NCBI RefSeq assembly: GCF_013155385.1
Contig: NZ_JABJUQ010000007.1
Coordinates: 3,752,501-3,816,500 of the forward strand
Source: Bacillus sp. WMMC1349
Lineage (GTDB): Bacteria > Bacillota > Bacilli > Bacillales > Bacillaceae
Reading direction: 5' to 3'
Length of the DNA stretch: 64,000 bases
Made by a program: the position numbers and the translations under genes. Below the pieces are notes generated by a model. It did no database searches. It had not been told where the DNA came from and saw only the letters and a program-made list of their open reading frames with translations. This document shows, in pieces, positions 57,160 through 64,000 of the stretch (the stretch's first letter is position 1; every line of letters starts with the position of its first letter).

Positions 57160-57635
57160 TGATGCTACACCTCTTTTAGCTGTTTCTTTTTACAAGGAAC
57201 AAAAAATCAAAATAAATGCTATTACCACAAAATTAGCATCTGCTCTCTAGTTCCATTCTATTCTTTTTATCATTATGAATTGATGGAACTTGGATTGATT
57301 ATCAATCAAAAAAAGAGAGTAGCCATCAAACATGTGAAAGTGCTGTCCTGAAAGTAGTCTGGATGAATGAAAATCTTGGGGTTTTGCTCGCTTTCCGCAG
57401 GAGGCCTCGCAACTCCCCCTGATTGATGTTGATAAAGGATTTTTTTAGACAGCTCCATCATGCAGACCCGACAACACAGCTATCGCCACTCTATTAATAC
57501 TGCCAATGCAATATCAGCTAAAATCAGTCGGCCCCCAAACAATAGCGAAAAGAATTGTTGCTATAATTTTGTCCATAACCAAGATTCGTTTTGACTTTTT
57601 CTAGAAAACCTGTAGTTTCTCTTTCGATAAAAGCG
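57160..57635. other. Spacer between the duplicated SulP-Usp operons
   Basis: Holds the promoter region of the first SulP gene, including the dyad TTGATT-ATC-AATCAA (about 57294-57308), and repeat copy F. Nothing else recognised. Confidence 0.4.
57339..57456. repeat. Dispersed inverted-end repeat, copy F
   Basis: Complete element, same orientation as copy A: GTGCTGTCCTGAAAGTAGT, TTTTGCTCGCTTTCCGCAGG, CAACTCCCCCTGATTGATG, TTTTTTTAGACAGCTCC. Sits exactly between the two SulP-Usp operons. Confidence 0.75.
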
Positions 57636-57670
57636 AAAAACCGACTTTCTCTAAAAAGAGAAAATCGGCT
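57636..57670 (-). terminator. Terminator of the second usp gene
   Basis: Stem CCGATTTTCTC / GAGAAAGTCGG then TTTTTC on the minus strand, right after the stop. Confidence 0.85.
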
Positions 57671-57675
57671 CATCT

Positions 57676-58095
57676 TTATTTCACAATCATGACCGGACAA
57701 TTCACCCGTTTCGCCACTTTGTGACTAACACTTCCAAGCACCATTTCTTGAAGGGAATTTAATCCTCTGCTACCAACAATCACAATATCAAAGCCATAAT
57801 CATTAGCATAAGAAACAATCATTGGGCCTGGATCTCCATGTTTCAACGTAACTTTATAAGGGATATCTGCTGTTTTAAATTTTTCTTCGATATTTTTCAG
57901 TTTTTTTCGTCTATCACTTTCTAAGTGAGCTGAACTGGTACTATGCAAAACTTCACTTTTCGCTTTTGAATAATCTAATACATAGATACATTCAACAGTT
58001 GATTCAGGGACGAGTGAAGCTACCATGATCGCGTGATCTGCTGATCTTTCTGAATGAGTTGATCCATCAACAGCCAGCAAGATTTTTTTATACAT
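57676..58095 (-). CDS. Universal stress protein UspA family (copy 2)
   Basis: 139 residues, same layout as copy 1: MYKKILLAVDGSTHSERSADHAIMVA and the ATP loop IVIVGSRGLNSLQEMVLGSVSHKVAKRVNCPVMIVK. 18 bp after the second SulP gene. Roughly three quarters of positions match copy 1 by eye. Confidence 0.95.
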   Translation of the reverse strand: MYKKILLAVDGSTHSERSADHAIMVASLVPESTVECIYVLDYSKAKSEVLHSTSSAHLESDRRKKLKNIEEKFKTADIPYKVTLKHGDPGPMIVSYANDYGFDIVIVGSRGLNSLQEMVLGSVSHKVAKRVNCPVMIVK

Positions 58096-58113
58096 ACACT
58101 TCTTCCTCTCCTG

Positions 58114-59586
58114 TTAGTGAACTGTTGCTTTTGCATTGGACTGATCAAAAGTTGCTAACCTTTTCACCAACCGATGGCTTGATTCGTTTAAGCCATCCAG
58201 TTTCACATCGACGTGATTTTCTTTAAACTTCAATACAACTTTATCAATTGCTGCTACTGCTGAATCATCCCAAATATGTGCATCTGAAAAATTGAGTACA
58301 ACTTTTTCTTTAGCTTCTTGAAAAGAGAAAGATTGAACAAAATCTTGCACTGAGGCAAAGAAAATCTGACCTTTTATATGATAAACAATCTCCTTTTCTG
58401 ATGGTGATATTGAAGACTCGACATGCACTTTTGAAATTTTTGCAACAAAGAAAATAGCACTTAAAATAATACCAGCAAAAACGCCCTTTGATAAATCATG
58501 TGTGGCAACCACAGTGATCACAGTCGTAATCATAACGATCGAATCTGTCATTGGTACTTTTGTTAAGCCTTTAAGAGATGACCAATCAAATGTACCGATC
58601 GATACCATAATCATCACACCGACTAAGGCAGCCATTGGAATTTGAACAACCCAATCTCCTAGTACCATAATCAAAAACATTAAGAACACTCCTGCCACAA
58701 AAGTAGATAAGCGTCCTCTTCCTCCTGATTTGACATTAATCACCGATTGTCCGATCATTGCACATCCTGCCATTCCCCCGAAAAATCCGGCAATAATGTT
58801 GGCAATCCCCTGTCCGCGACTTTCTTTATTTTTATCACTTTCACTATCTGTCATATCGTCAACAATCGAAGCTGTGAGCAAAGATTCTAACAGACCGACA
58901 ATTGACAAAGCCAGTGCTGTTGGAAAAATGATCGACAAAGTTTCAAAGTTAAACGGAATATCAGGAATCATAAAAGATGGTAAAGAACTAGAGATCTGTC
59001 CTAAGTCTCCAACTGTCCGAAGATCAAGATGTCCGTAAATAGCTAAAACAGTCATTGCCACTATTGCGACTAGTGGAGCAGGAACAGCTTTGGTAAAACG
59101 TGGCAATACATACAAAACCACTAACGTAATACCTACCACAATATAGGTCATATTAGAAATCCCAACAAAATGAGGAACCTGGGCCATAAAAATTAAAATG
59201 GCCAGCGCATTTACGAAACCTACCATCACCGAACGCGGAATAAACTTCATAAAGCGCGCAATTTTCAGTACCCCAAATATGAATTGGATCATCCCCGTTA
59301 AGATTGTTGCTGCAAATAAGTACTGTATGCCATGATCTTTCACCAAAGTAACCATCACTAGTGCCATTGCGCCAGTCGCAGCGGAAATCATTGCAGGACG
59401 GCCGCCTATAAATGAAATCACAACTGCAATACAAAATGACGCATATAGACCGACCATTGGATCTACACCTGCGATGATCGAAAAAGCAATCGCTTCAGGT
59501 ATCAATGCAAGAGCAACAACAATTCCTGACAGAATATCCCCTCGCACATTTGAAAACCATTCTTTATTCAATTTTTCTATTAACAA
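58114..59586 (-). CDS. SulP-family anion transporter with STAS domain (copy 2)
   Basis: 490 residues, same family motifs as copy 1 but a longer C-terminus ([11 protein letters not shown]) and a different STAS linker ([26 protein letters not shown]). The central [30 protein letters not shown] is identical. It forms an operon with the following usp gene. Confidence 0.92.
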   Translation of the reverse strand: MLIEKLNKEWFSNVRGDILSGIVVALALIPEAIAFSIIAGVDPMVGLYASFCIAVVISFIGGRPAMISAATGAMALVMVTLVKDHGIQYLFAATILTGMIQFIFGVLKIARFMKFIPRSVMVGFVNALAILIFMAQVPHFVGISNMTYIVVGITLVVLYVLPRFTKAVPAPLVAIVAMTVLAIYGHLDLRTVGDLGQISSSLPSFMIPDIPFNFETLSIIFPTALALSIVGLLESLLTASIVDDMTDSESDKNKESRGQGIANIIAGFFGGMAGCAMIGQSVINVKSGGRGRLSTFVAGVFLMFLIMVLGDWVVQIPMAALVGVMIMVSIGTFDWSSLKGLTKVPMTDSIVMITTVITVVATHDLSKGVFAGIILSAIFFVAKISKVHVESSISPSEKEIVYHIKGQIFFASVQDFVQSFSFQEAKEKVVLNFSDAHIWDDSAVAAIDKVVLKFKENHVDVKLDGLNESSHRLVKRLATFDQSNAKATVH

Positions 59587-59845
59587 TAAAAAACACCTCT
59601 CTCTTTGTTTTGACTTCTAACTCTCATAGGAAAATTGCTCTGTAAATAGCATTCATGAGAACCTAGAAGCACTGATATAACAATGATTTTATCCTTTTTG
59701 TTTACTCGCTGCTTTGTAGATATTTGTATTATCACCCATTGATTTGGGGGAGGTTTTGGGGGGATATTTTACCCCAGTGGACAGGCGCTTACCTCAATTA
59801 TTAATATAATTAAACTCAACAATACAAAAAAAGGATGAGGGAAAA

Positions 59846-59998
59846 ATGAGTATTAACAAAATCAGATCAATAATGTATAAGTTATCTAAAATCTTAGGTG
59901 ATGTCAATGCGGTTAAAAAAGGTAAAGTGGGAAAACGCATCGCCCGGCGTGCTGCTGGTAAAACGACAGGGAAATTGTTAGGTAAGTTGTTTAAATAG
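59846..59998 (+). CDS. Small basic protein, 50 residues
   Basis: ATG at 59846 behind GGATGAGGG. It reads MSINKIRSIMYKLSKILGD then VNAVKKGKVGKRIARRAAGKTTGKLLGKLFK: strongly basic and helical, no Cys. Followed by a clean terminator, so likely expressed. Small proteins with a VKKGKxGKR...GKxxGKLLxKLF tail recur in Bacillus near transporters and phage regions; function unknown. Confidence 0.75.
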   Translation: MSINKIRSIMYKLSKILGDVNAVKKGKVGKRIARRAAGKTTGKLLGKLFK

Positions 59999-60009
59999 GT
60001 GCGAAGAAA

Positions 60010-60045
60010 AAGCCCTTCTCATTAGAGTTGGGCTTCGTTGTTTTT
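60010..60045 (+). terminator. Terminator of the small basic gene
   Basis: AAAAAGCCC / GGGCTTC stem then GTTGTTTTTC, 12 nt after the stop. Confidence 0.75.
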
Positions 60046-60130
60046 CATAACCTACTTAACAAATTGGCTTTAAATACAATTTGTAATCAAAAATCTCATA
60101 GAACTCAAAGGGCTTTCCCAAAGAATTATT

Positions 60131-60334
60131 TTATCCAAGTGCACCATTTTCTAAAACTTCATAATGCAATGCACCGTTTTCTAAAACCTTATTCCCTAAT
60201 GCTCCATTCTCAGAGACTCTATATTGTGCCTGGACAGATCCGACTTCTTCGTTTGTTGCTTCGATTGAGGAAAAACCTGACACCAAACTCAGTCCAAGAA
60301 CAGCAAAACCCATGAATAACCGAATTTTTTTCAA
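60131..60334 (-). CDS. Phr-type pheromone precursor with three motif repeats
   Basis: 67 residues from a TTG at 60334 with AAGGAGG at 7 nt; the TTG overlaps the rap stop (ATTTGA). Signal peptide KKIRLFMGFAVLGLSLVSG to about residue 26, then a pro-region and three near-copies of (V)(S/L)ENGAL(G/H) at about 39-47, 49-57 and 59-67, with a 30-nt DNA period. Phr precursors normally carry one C-terminal penta- or hexapeptide; the last copy, ENGALG, is at the very end. The family role is to be exported, trimmed and re-imported to inhibit the Rap encoded upstream. Confidence 0.85.
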   Translation of the reverse strand: MKKIRLFMGFAVLGLSLVSGFSSIEATNEEVGSVQAQYRVSENGALGNKVLENGALHYEVLENGALG

Positions 60335-61437
60335 ATTAATTGCCTCCTTAAATTTAATATTTGATCTTTGAACTTACATGCTTCTTCGAAATACTTTGAC
60401 GACAGATTGCTGTTTTCCTGCCTTTTATAATAAAAAGCTGCATTTTCAGAGAGATCGGCTACATCTGACCATAAGTTTTTCTTCTTTAACAGGTCCATAC
60501 ATGAATCAAAGGAGTTGCAATCTGTCTGATCATACAAAAAGTATATGAGATTCAGCTTGGTTTTATATACATACTCATTTACCTTTTCAGCAAACTCAAG
60601 GGCTTTGGTACGCCATTCCCTTGCTTGCTCAAGTAAACCTAGCTTATATAAAACTCGACTTAACATATACATAGAACGAATAGAATAAACGGAGACTCGA
60701 TGTTCAGGAATTGCAAGCGCATTTTGAAAACATTCTTTTGCTTTTTCCAATAGATTCTGTCTTTCATAGGATAGCCCCAAATTAAAATATCCAAGTCCTT
60801 CTGTTGGTTTATCATTTGTCTCAGAAGCGAGTTCTATAGCTTCTTTATACAGGTTGCACGCCTCTTCCCATTCTTGCAAATCCACTTGATTCATCGCATA
60901 AAGCATTTTGCACTTAATTACTCGGTTAGTATAGCCATCATAAGCTTTGAAGCTATCAAATGCTTTCTGAACATGATTTAAAGAAAAAAAGTTTTGTCGG
61001 ATTTCATAATATGCAATTGCTAATTGGTAATGAAATTCGGCTTTTTCAAGTTCATCTGGTACTTTATAGAGTCGATTTTCTGCTATTCTATAAAAATGAA
61101 TTGCGTCAATAAAGTTTTTCTGATAAAACTGGTACATTCCTGAAAAGAAATAAAAATAATATTGAATCATGTCATCCGTGCTATTTTCTAACTTGCTTTT
61201 AATCTCCTCCAGTAATTCTCCCGATTCACTGTAATCCTCAATCATGAGTTTGTATCGTGAATCTATCAGGTTGAAGTATATTAATACGTTTTGATTCTCT
61301 TTCATATTTGGCAACGTGTTTTTTATCTCTTCTCTTTTGTTTTTTGCCTTGGATATATCGTTTTGTTTAATCAGGTTGTACCACTCGTTAATGTCTTGCC
61401 CTACTTTTTGAAATGCTATTGTAACCAACGTTTCCAT
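60331..61437 (-). CDS. Rap-family response-regulator phosphatase/inhibitor
   Basis: 368 residues, all helical TPR-like, with the Rap hallmarks VGQDINEWYNLIKQ at the front, YFYFFSGMYQFYQKNFIDAIHFYRIAENRL and GYFNLGLSYERQ. Raps act on Spo0F or on ComA. AGAGGAGG lies directly before the ATG at 61437 (no space); a TTG at 61428 has better spacing and may be the true start. Which target it acts on cannot be told. Confidence 0.92.
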   Translation of the reverse strand: METLVTIAFQKVGQDINEWYNLIKQNDISKAKNKREEIKNTLPNMKENQNVLIYFNLIDSRYKLMIEDYSESGELLEEIKSKLENSTDDMIQYYFYFFSGMYQFYQKNFIDAIHFYRIAENRLYKVPDELEKAEFHYQLAIAYYEIRQNFFSLNHVQKAFDSFKAYDGYTNRVIKCKMLYAMNQVDLQEWEEACNLYKEAIELASETNDKPTEGLGYFNLGLSYERQNLLEKAKECFQNALAIPEHRVSVYSIRSMYMLSRVLYKLGLLEQAREWRTKALEFAEKVNEYVYKTKLNLIYFLYDQTDCNSFDSCMDLLKKKNLWSDVADLSENAAFYYKRQENSNLSSKYFEEACKFKDQILNLRRQLI

Positions 61438-61806
61438 CCTCCTCTAAAATTGTATTTATTTGTATTGTCTCATTTGTTTACATTATTTACAATAGTTTGA
61501 ATATAAATTATTTTAAAAAATAATTGAGTACTTACACCCTTTGATAAAATCGAAAATGTTTCCAAAAACAAAAAATTATACAAATTATTGCAAGTTACGA
61601 AGTAAGATTCTTTCTCAATCATGGTTATCAAACAGAGAAAAAAGTAAAGCCAATTTGAATTAGTTTTTTATACCTAATCCAAAAGATTCATTTTCTTAGA
61701 TGAGCAAGATTTCACCGCCATCCTTTTCATGAACATGATAAACTTTTAATTAATTGCTATTTTTATGATGTTGTTTAAAAATATAACTATCTGAAAGGAA
61801 AATGTG
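61438..61806. other. Divergent intergenic region between rap and the LXG gene
   Basis: Very AT-rich; must hold both promoters. No ComA box (TTGCGG-N4-CCGCAA) is visible. No small WXG-like partner gene lies here, although LXG operons usually have one or two. Confidence 0.4.
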
Positions 61807-63600
61807 ATGGCAGACAAGAAAAAGAAAAACAATGAGTTAGACAGTTCAGCTAAAGTTTTTGAAGCCAGTACTTTAATTGAAAGAGCCGATCAACGAAAAA
61901 AAGATTATGAGAACCTGAAAGAGAAACTTCAGACATTAAAAACAGCGTGTCTTGGTGTGGCGGATTTAGGCGATGATTTCACAGGAAAAGGCGCAGATAA
62001 CATTAAAGAGTTTTTTAGAGGACAGGCTGAGGTTGTCGACAGTTGGATCAAACTTGCTGATATGCAGATTTCTTTTTTTAATGGGGTCGCAGGTGATGTC
62101 AAAGAGAAGAAGCTAACCGATTCGTACATCGAAATGTCTTTTTTAAAGACTGAATTGAAAAATGCAGATAAAAAATCCGATCAAATCGTTGACTCCCTAA
62201 AGAGTGACATGGATCGGATCATAGACCGAGTGAATGATATCGTTGATCTGGATAAGTGGACTGACCACAATTATACAGTAGAGATGTCAAAAGCACAAAC
62301 AACTCGGAAAAATGCAATTGATGCAGTAGACGATCTCGATGAATCTTTGACAGGCGAATATACACGGGCAGTAGCAGAAGCCGAAAGTGTCTTCAAAAAA
62401 TATTCTGCATTGATGGAAGCCACAAGTAATGGAAAAAGCGCTTCTCCTATGTATTTTGATAAGAAGGCTTTTCACTCGAATAAGTCATATAAAGAAGCAA
62501 TCAATACCGACAAACAGGCGACTACATATATTAATGCGAAAAAAGAGCAAGCTGAAGCCAGAGAACTGCAAGCCAAACAGGAAGAAGAAATGGAACGCCT
62601 GAGAAAATTGCAAGAAGAAGAAGAGAACAAGCCATGGTATCAAAAAGCCTTGGATGGAACAAAAACATTTGTCGGGGAAGCCAGTGGGTATTATGATTAT
62701 AAGAGAGCGAAGGACGGCGTTGATCCGGTTACAGGTGAAAAGCTGACAGCCGGGCAACGCGCCGCAGCCGCAGCAATGGCCGCAGCTGGATTTATTCCAG
62801 TTGTCGGATGGGCTGGTCGTGCTGCTAAAGGAGCGAAGGGCGTATATGGTGCATATAAAGCCGGAAAAGCTATCTCAACCGCAGACAAAGCACTAACTGC
62901 CTATAAAACAACCGCAACATTCAACAACTTACAAAATGTTCAAAAAGGTCTATATGGGCTTGCTTCAACAAATGGCTTTAGCGAAGCACTCACTGGCCGG
63001 GATATGTTTGGGAATAAAATTTCGGATGAACAGCATCAGAATAGCCTGAATCACGCGATAGCAATGTTGTCTCCTCTCGGCATGCAAAAAGCCGGAAAAG
63101 TGCTTAATGTAAACTCACACAACGGTAAAGTCACTAATCTTTACAGAGGTGAAGACTTTCCTTATAACCCCAAAAGACCAAATGGTATAGGAAAGTCTCA
63201 TATATCACCTAAAACCGGTAACCTTGTACCTGCCAACAAATCTGGTATGTATCAAGACCGTCAGGTTACTGTAACAGAACACATCCTTGGTGGCTATAGA
63301 AAAGGTGGGAAATCAAACAGCCCATATACAAGTTTTACAATAAATAAAAAGGTTGCAAAGGGATATGGTGAAAATATAATAGAGCTGGACATACCTGCTC
63401 TCCGTAAAGCAATCAGGTCTGGTGAAGTAAAGGACATTGTAATTTTATCTCCTAAACAAATCGAAAGATTAATCAAAAATGATACTCGACAGTCTGAACA
63501 CTGGAAAAACTTAGCTTTAAAATGGACTCAAAGAGACACTGAATACTTTGTAAAAGGTGAAGTTCCAAAACAATTTATTAAACTACATCTGAAGGAGTGA
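61807..63600 (+). CDS. LXG-domain polymorphic toxin, ADP-ribosyltransferase-like C-terminus
   Basis: 597 residues from the ATG at 61807 (AAAGGAAA upstream). LXG domain about residues 15-215, mostly helical, with VADLGDDFTGKGADNIKEFF. An E/K/Q-rich coiled coil follows (245-275), then a hydrophobic pre-toxin region (315-350: AAAAMAAAGFIPVVGWAGRAAKGAKG), then a variable toxin domain from about 440. That domain shows the order R447 (NLYRGE), 508-TSFT-511 and E579 (DTEYF), like the R-S/T-E arrangement of ADP-ribosyltransferases; inferred, not proven. LXG toxins leave through the Yuk/type VII system and kill rivals. Confidence 0.88.
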   Translation: MADKKKKNNELDSSAKVFEASTLIERADQRKKDYENLKEKLQTLKTACLGVADLGDDFTGKGADNIKEFFRGQAEVVDSWIKLADMQISFFNGVAGDVKEKKLTDSYIEMSFLKTELKNADKKSDQIVDSLKSDMDRIIDRVNDIVDLDKWTDHNYTVEMSKAQTTRKNAIDAVDDLDESLTGEYTRAVAEAESVFKKYSALMEATSNGKSASPMYFDKKAFHSNKSYKEAINTDKQATTYINAKKEQAEARELQAKQEEEMERLRKLQEEEENKPWYQKALDGTKTFVGEASGYYDYKRAKDGVDPVTGEKLTAGQRAAAAAMAAAGFIPVVGWAGRAAKGAKGVYGAYKAGKAISTADKALTAYKTTATFNNLQNVQKGLYGLASTNGFSEALTGRDMFGNKISDEQHQNSLNHAIAMLSPLGMQKAGKVLNVNSHNGKVTNLYRGEDFPYNPKRPNGIGKSHISPKTGNLVPANKSGMYQDRQVTVTEHILGGYRKGGKSNSPYTSFTINKKVAKGYGENIIELDIPALRKAIRSGEVKDIVILSPKQIERLIKNDTRQSEHWKNLALKWTQRDTEYFVKGEVPKQFIKLHLKE

Positions 63601-63604
63601 TAAT

Positions 63605-63889
63605 ATGCTTCTATATTATAAAAATGAATGTTTGGGTGAAGTAAAAGGCGCTACTGTTGAGGGTGTCTGGATGTATGGAACAATCATCCCTAATGAAAAC
63701 ATGGAAAAATTCAAGGATTTCTTTAAGGCTGTAGTAAACGAGGATGATCCTTTTGCCATTGAGCAGTATAGTGAAGAATGGTTAGATGAAGAAAATTGGT
63801 TTATTATCGATGAAAAGCAAAAAAAGGTTGGTATATCTGTACCGGGGATTTATGAAAATGACAATGAAATTAATTGGAGATGGAGATAA
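63605..63889 (+). CDS. Probable cognate immunity protein
   Basis: 94 residues, 4 bp after the toxin stop. Acidic, no signal peptide, W/E/D-rich (EQYSEEWLDEENWFIIDEKQ, ending in NEINWRWR). Immunity proteins follow LXG toxins in this position and share this size and charge. Family not recognised. Confidence 0.75.
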   Translation: MLLYYKNECLGEVKGATVEGVWMYGTIIPNENMEKFKDFFKAVVNEDDPFAIEQYSEEWLDEENWFIIDEKQKKVGISVPGIYENDNEINWRWR

Positions 63890-63892
63890 GCA

Positions 63893-63920
63893 AAGAGGCC
63901 CGTTGTACAGGGCCTTTTTT
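63893..63920. terminator. Bidirectional terminator
   Basis: GAGGCCC / GGGCCTTTTTT stem between the immunity gene and the convergent gene. Confidence 0.85.
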
Positions 63921-63921
63921 A

Positions 63922-64000
63922 TTACTTCAATAACGCCTCAAGTTTCGCCTTCGTCTTCGGTCCATACATACCGTCCGCAGCTAGTCCATGCATCAATTGG
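63922..64000 (-). CDS. Peptidoglycan-binding domain protein (C-terminal end only)
   Basis: Only the last 25 codons are in the window: LMHGLAADGMYGPKTKAKLEALLK before a TAA. This is the typical end of the PG_binding_1 repeat found in amidases, endolysins and spore cortex enzymes. Confidence 0.75.
   Translation of the reverse strand, partial: QLMHGLAADGMYGPKTKAKLEALLK

Noticed and set aside
60131-60230. The 30-nt repeats in the phr gene as a CRISPR or microsatellite
   Set aside because: They are in frame, three only, and encode the conserved ENGAL motif within a secreted precursor.
61440-61800. ComA box for the rap gene
   Set aside because: No TTGCGG-N4-CCGCAA-like dyad found on either strand by eye.

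Overview
The window comes from a Bacillus chromosome of the B. subtilis type. The main evidence is the block from about 29.7 to 54.6 kb, which follows the familiar Bacillus order: rlmH, yyzF, htrC, walJIHKR, a four-tRNA trnY cluster (Phe, Asp, Glu, Lys), purA, dnaC, yycB, rplI, gdpP and yybS. Other pointers are a Rap-Phr pair, an LXG toxin, yvfRSTU, dbpA and an IS4Bsu1-type element. I cannot name the species from sequence alone.

Layout. 1-2.6 kb: xylose genes (sugar symporter cut by the window edge, xylA) behind a promoter with a perfect XylR-type operator and an overlapping cre-like site. 2.7-9.2 kb: export and sensing genes, namely a response regulator/kinase pair, a DrrAB-like ABC transporter, and a BmrA-like exporter co-transcribed with a MerR regulator that has a classical 19-bp-spacer promoter. 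9.5-10.7 kb: a PadR/HAAS membrane-protein pair with two PadR-type operators. 10.7-17 kb: accessory DNA with a 1008-residue SF1 helicase, a frameshifted DJ-1/PfpI gene and gene scraps. 17-20.4 kb: yvfRSTU (ABC exporter plus two-component system), visibly richer in G+C than its surroundings.

20.6-29.8 kb is a graveyard: remnants of IS4, IS3 and IS66 elements, an orphan rhuM-like gene, two frameshifted replication- or plasmid-like genes, an EEP-family nuclease, and the C-terminal end of a large serine recombinase running into the 3' end of rlmH. That is the attachment site used by SCC elements in staphylococci, so this reads as the scar of an SCC-like island. dbpA sits intact inside this stretch.

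29.8-54.6 kb is core: 23S rRNA methylation, the WalRK essential cell-wall system, purine synthesis with PurBoxes, the replicative helicase, L9 and c-di-AMP hydrolysis. A GlcNAc-use cassette (nagA-nagB-nagR and nagP, with a NagR-type operator) is set between yycB and rplI. 55-59.6 kb holds a tandem duplication of a SulP transporter/UspA operon. 59.8-64 kb holds a small basic protein gene, a Rap phosphatase translationally coupled to a Phr precursor with three copies of the pheromone-like motif, an LXG toxin with an ADP-ribosyltransferase-like tail and its probable immunity gene, and the end of a peptidoglycan-binding protein.

Two families of short dispersed repeats run through the intergenic DNA: about 115-bp elements with inverted ends (six copies) and about 45-bp hairpins used as terminators (three copies).
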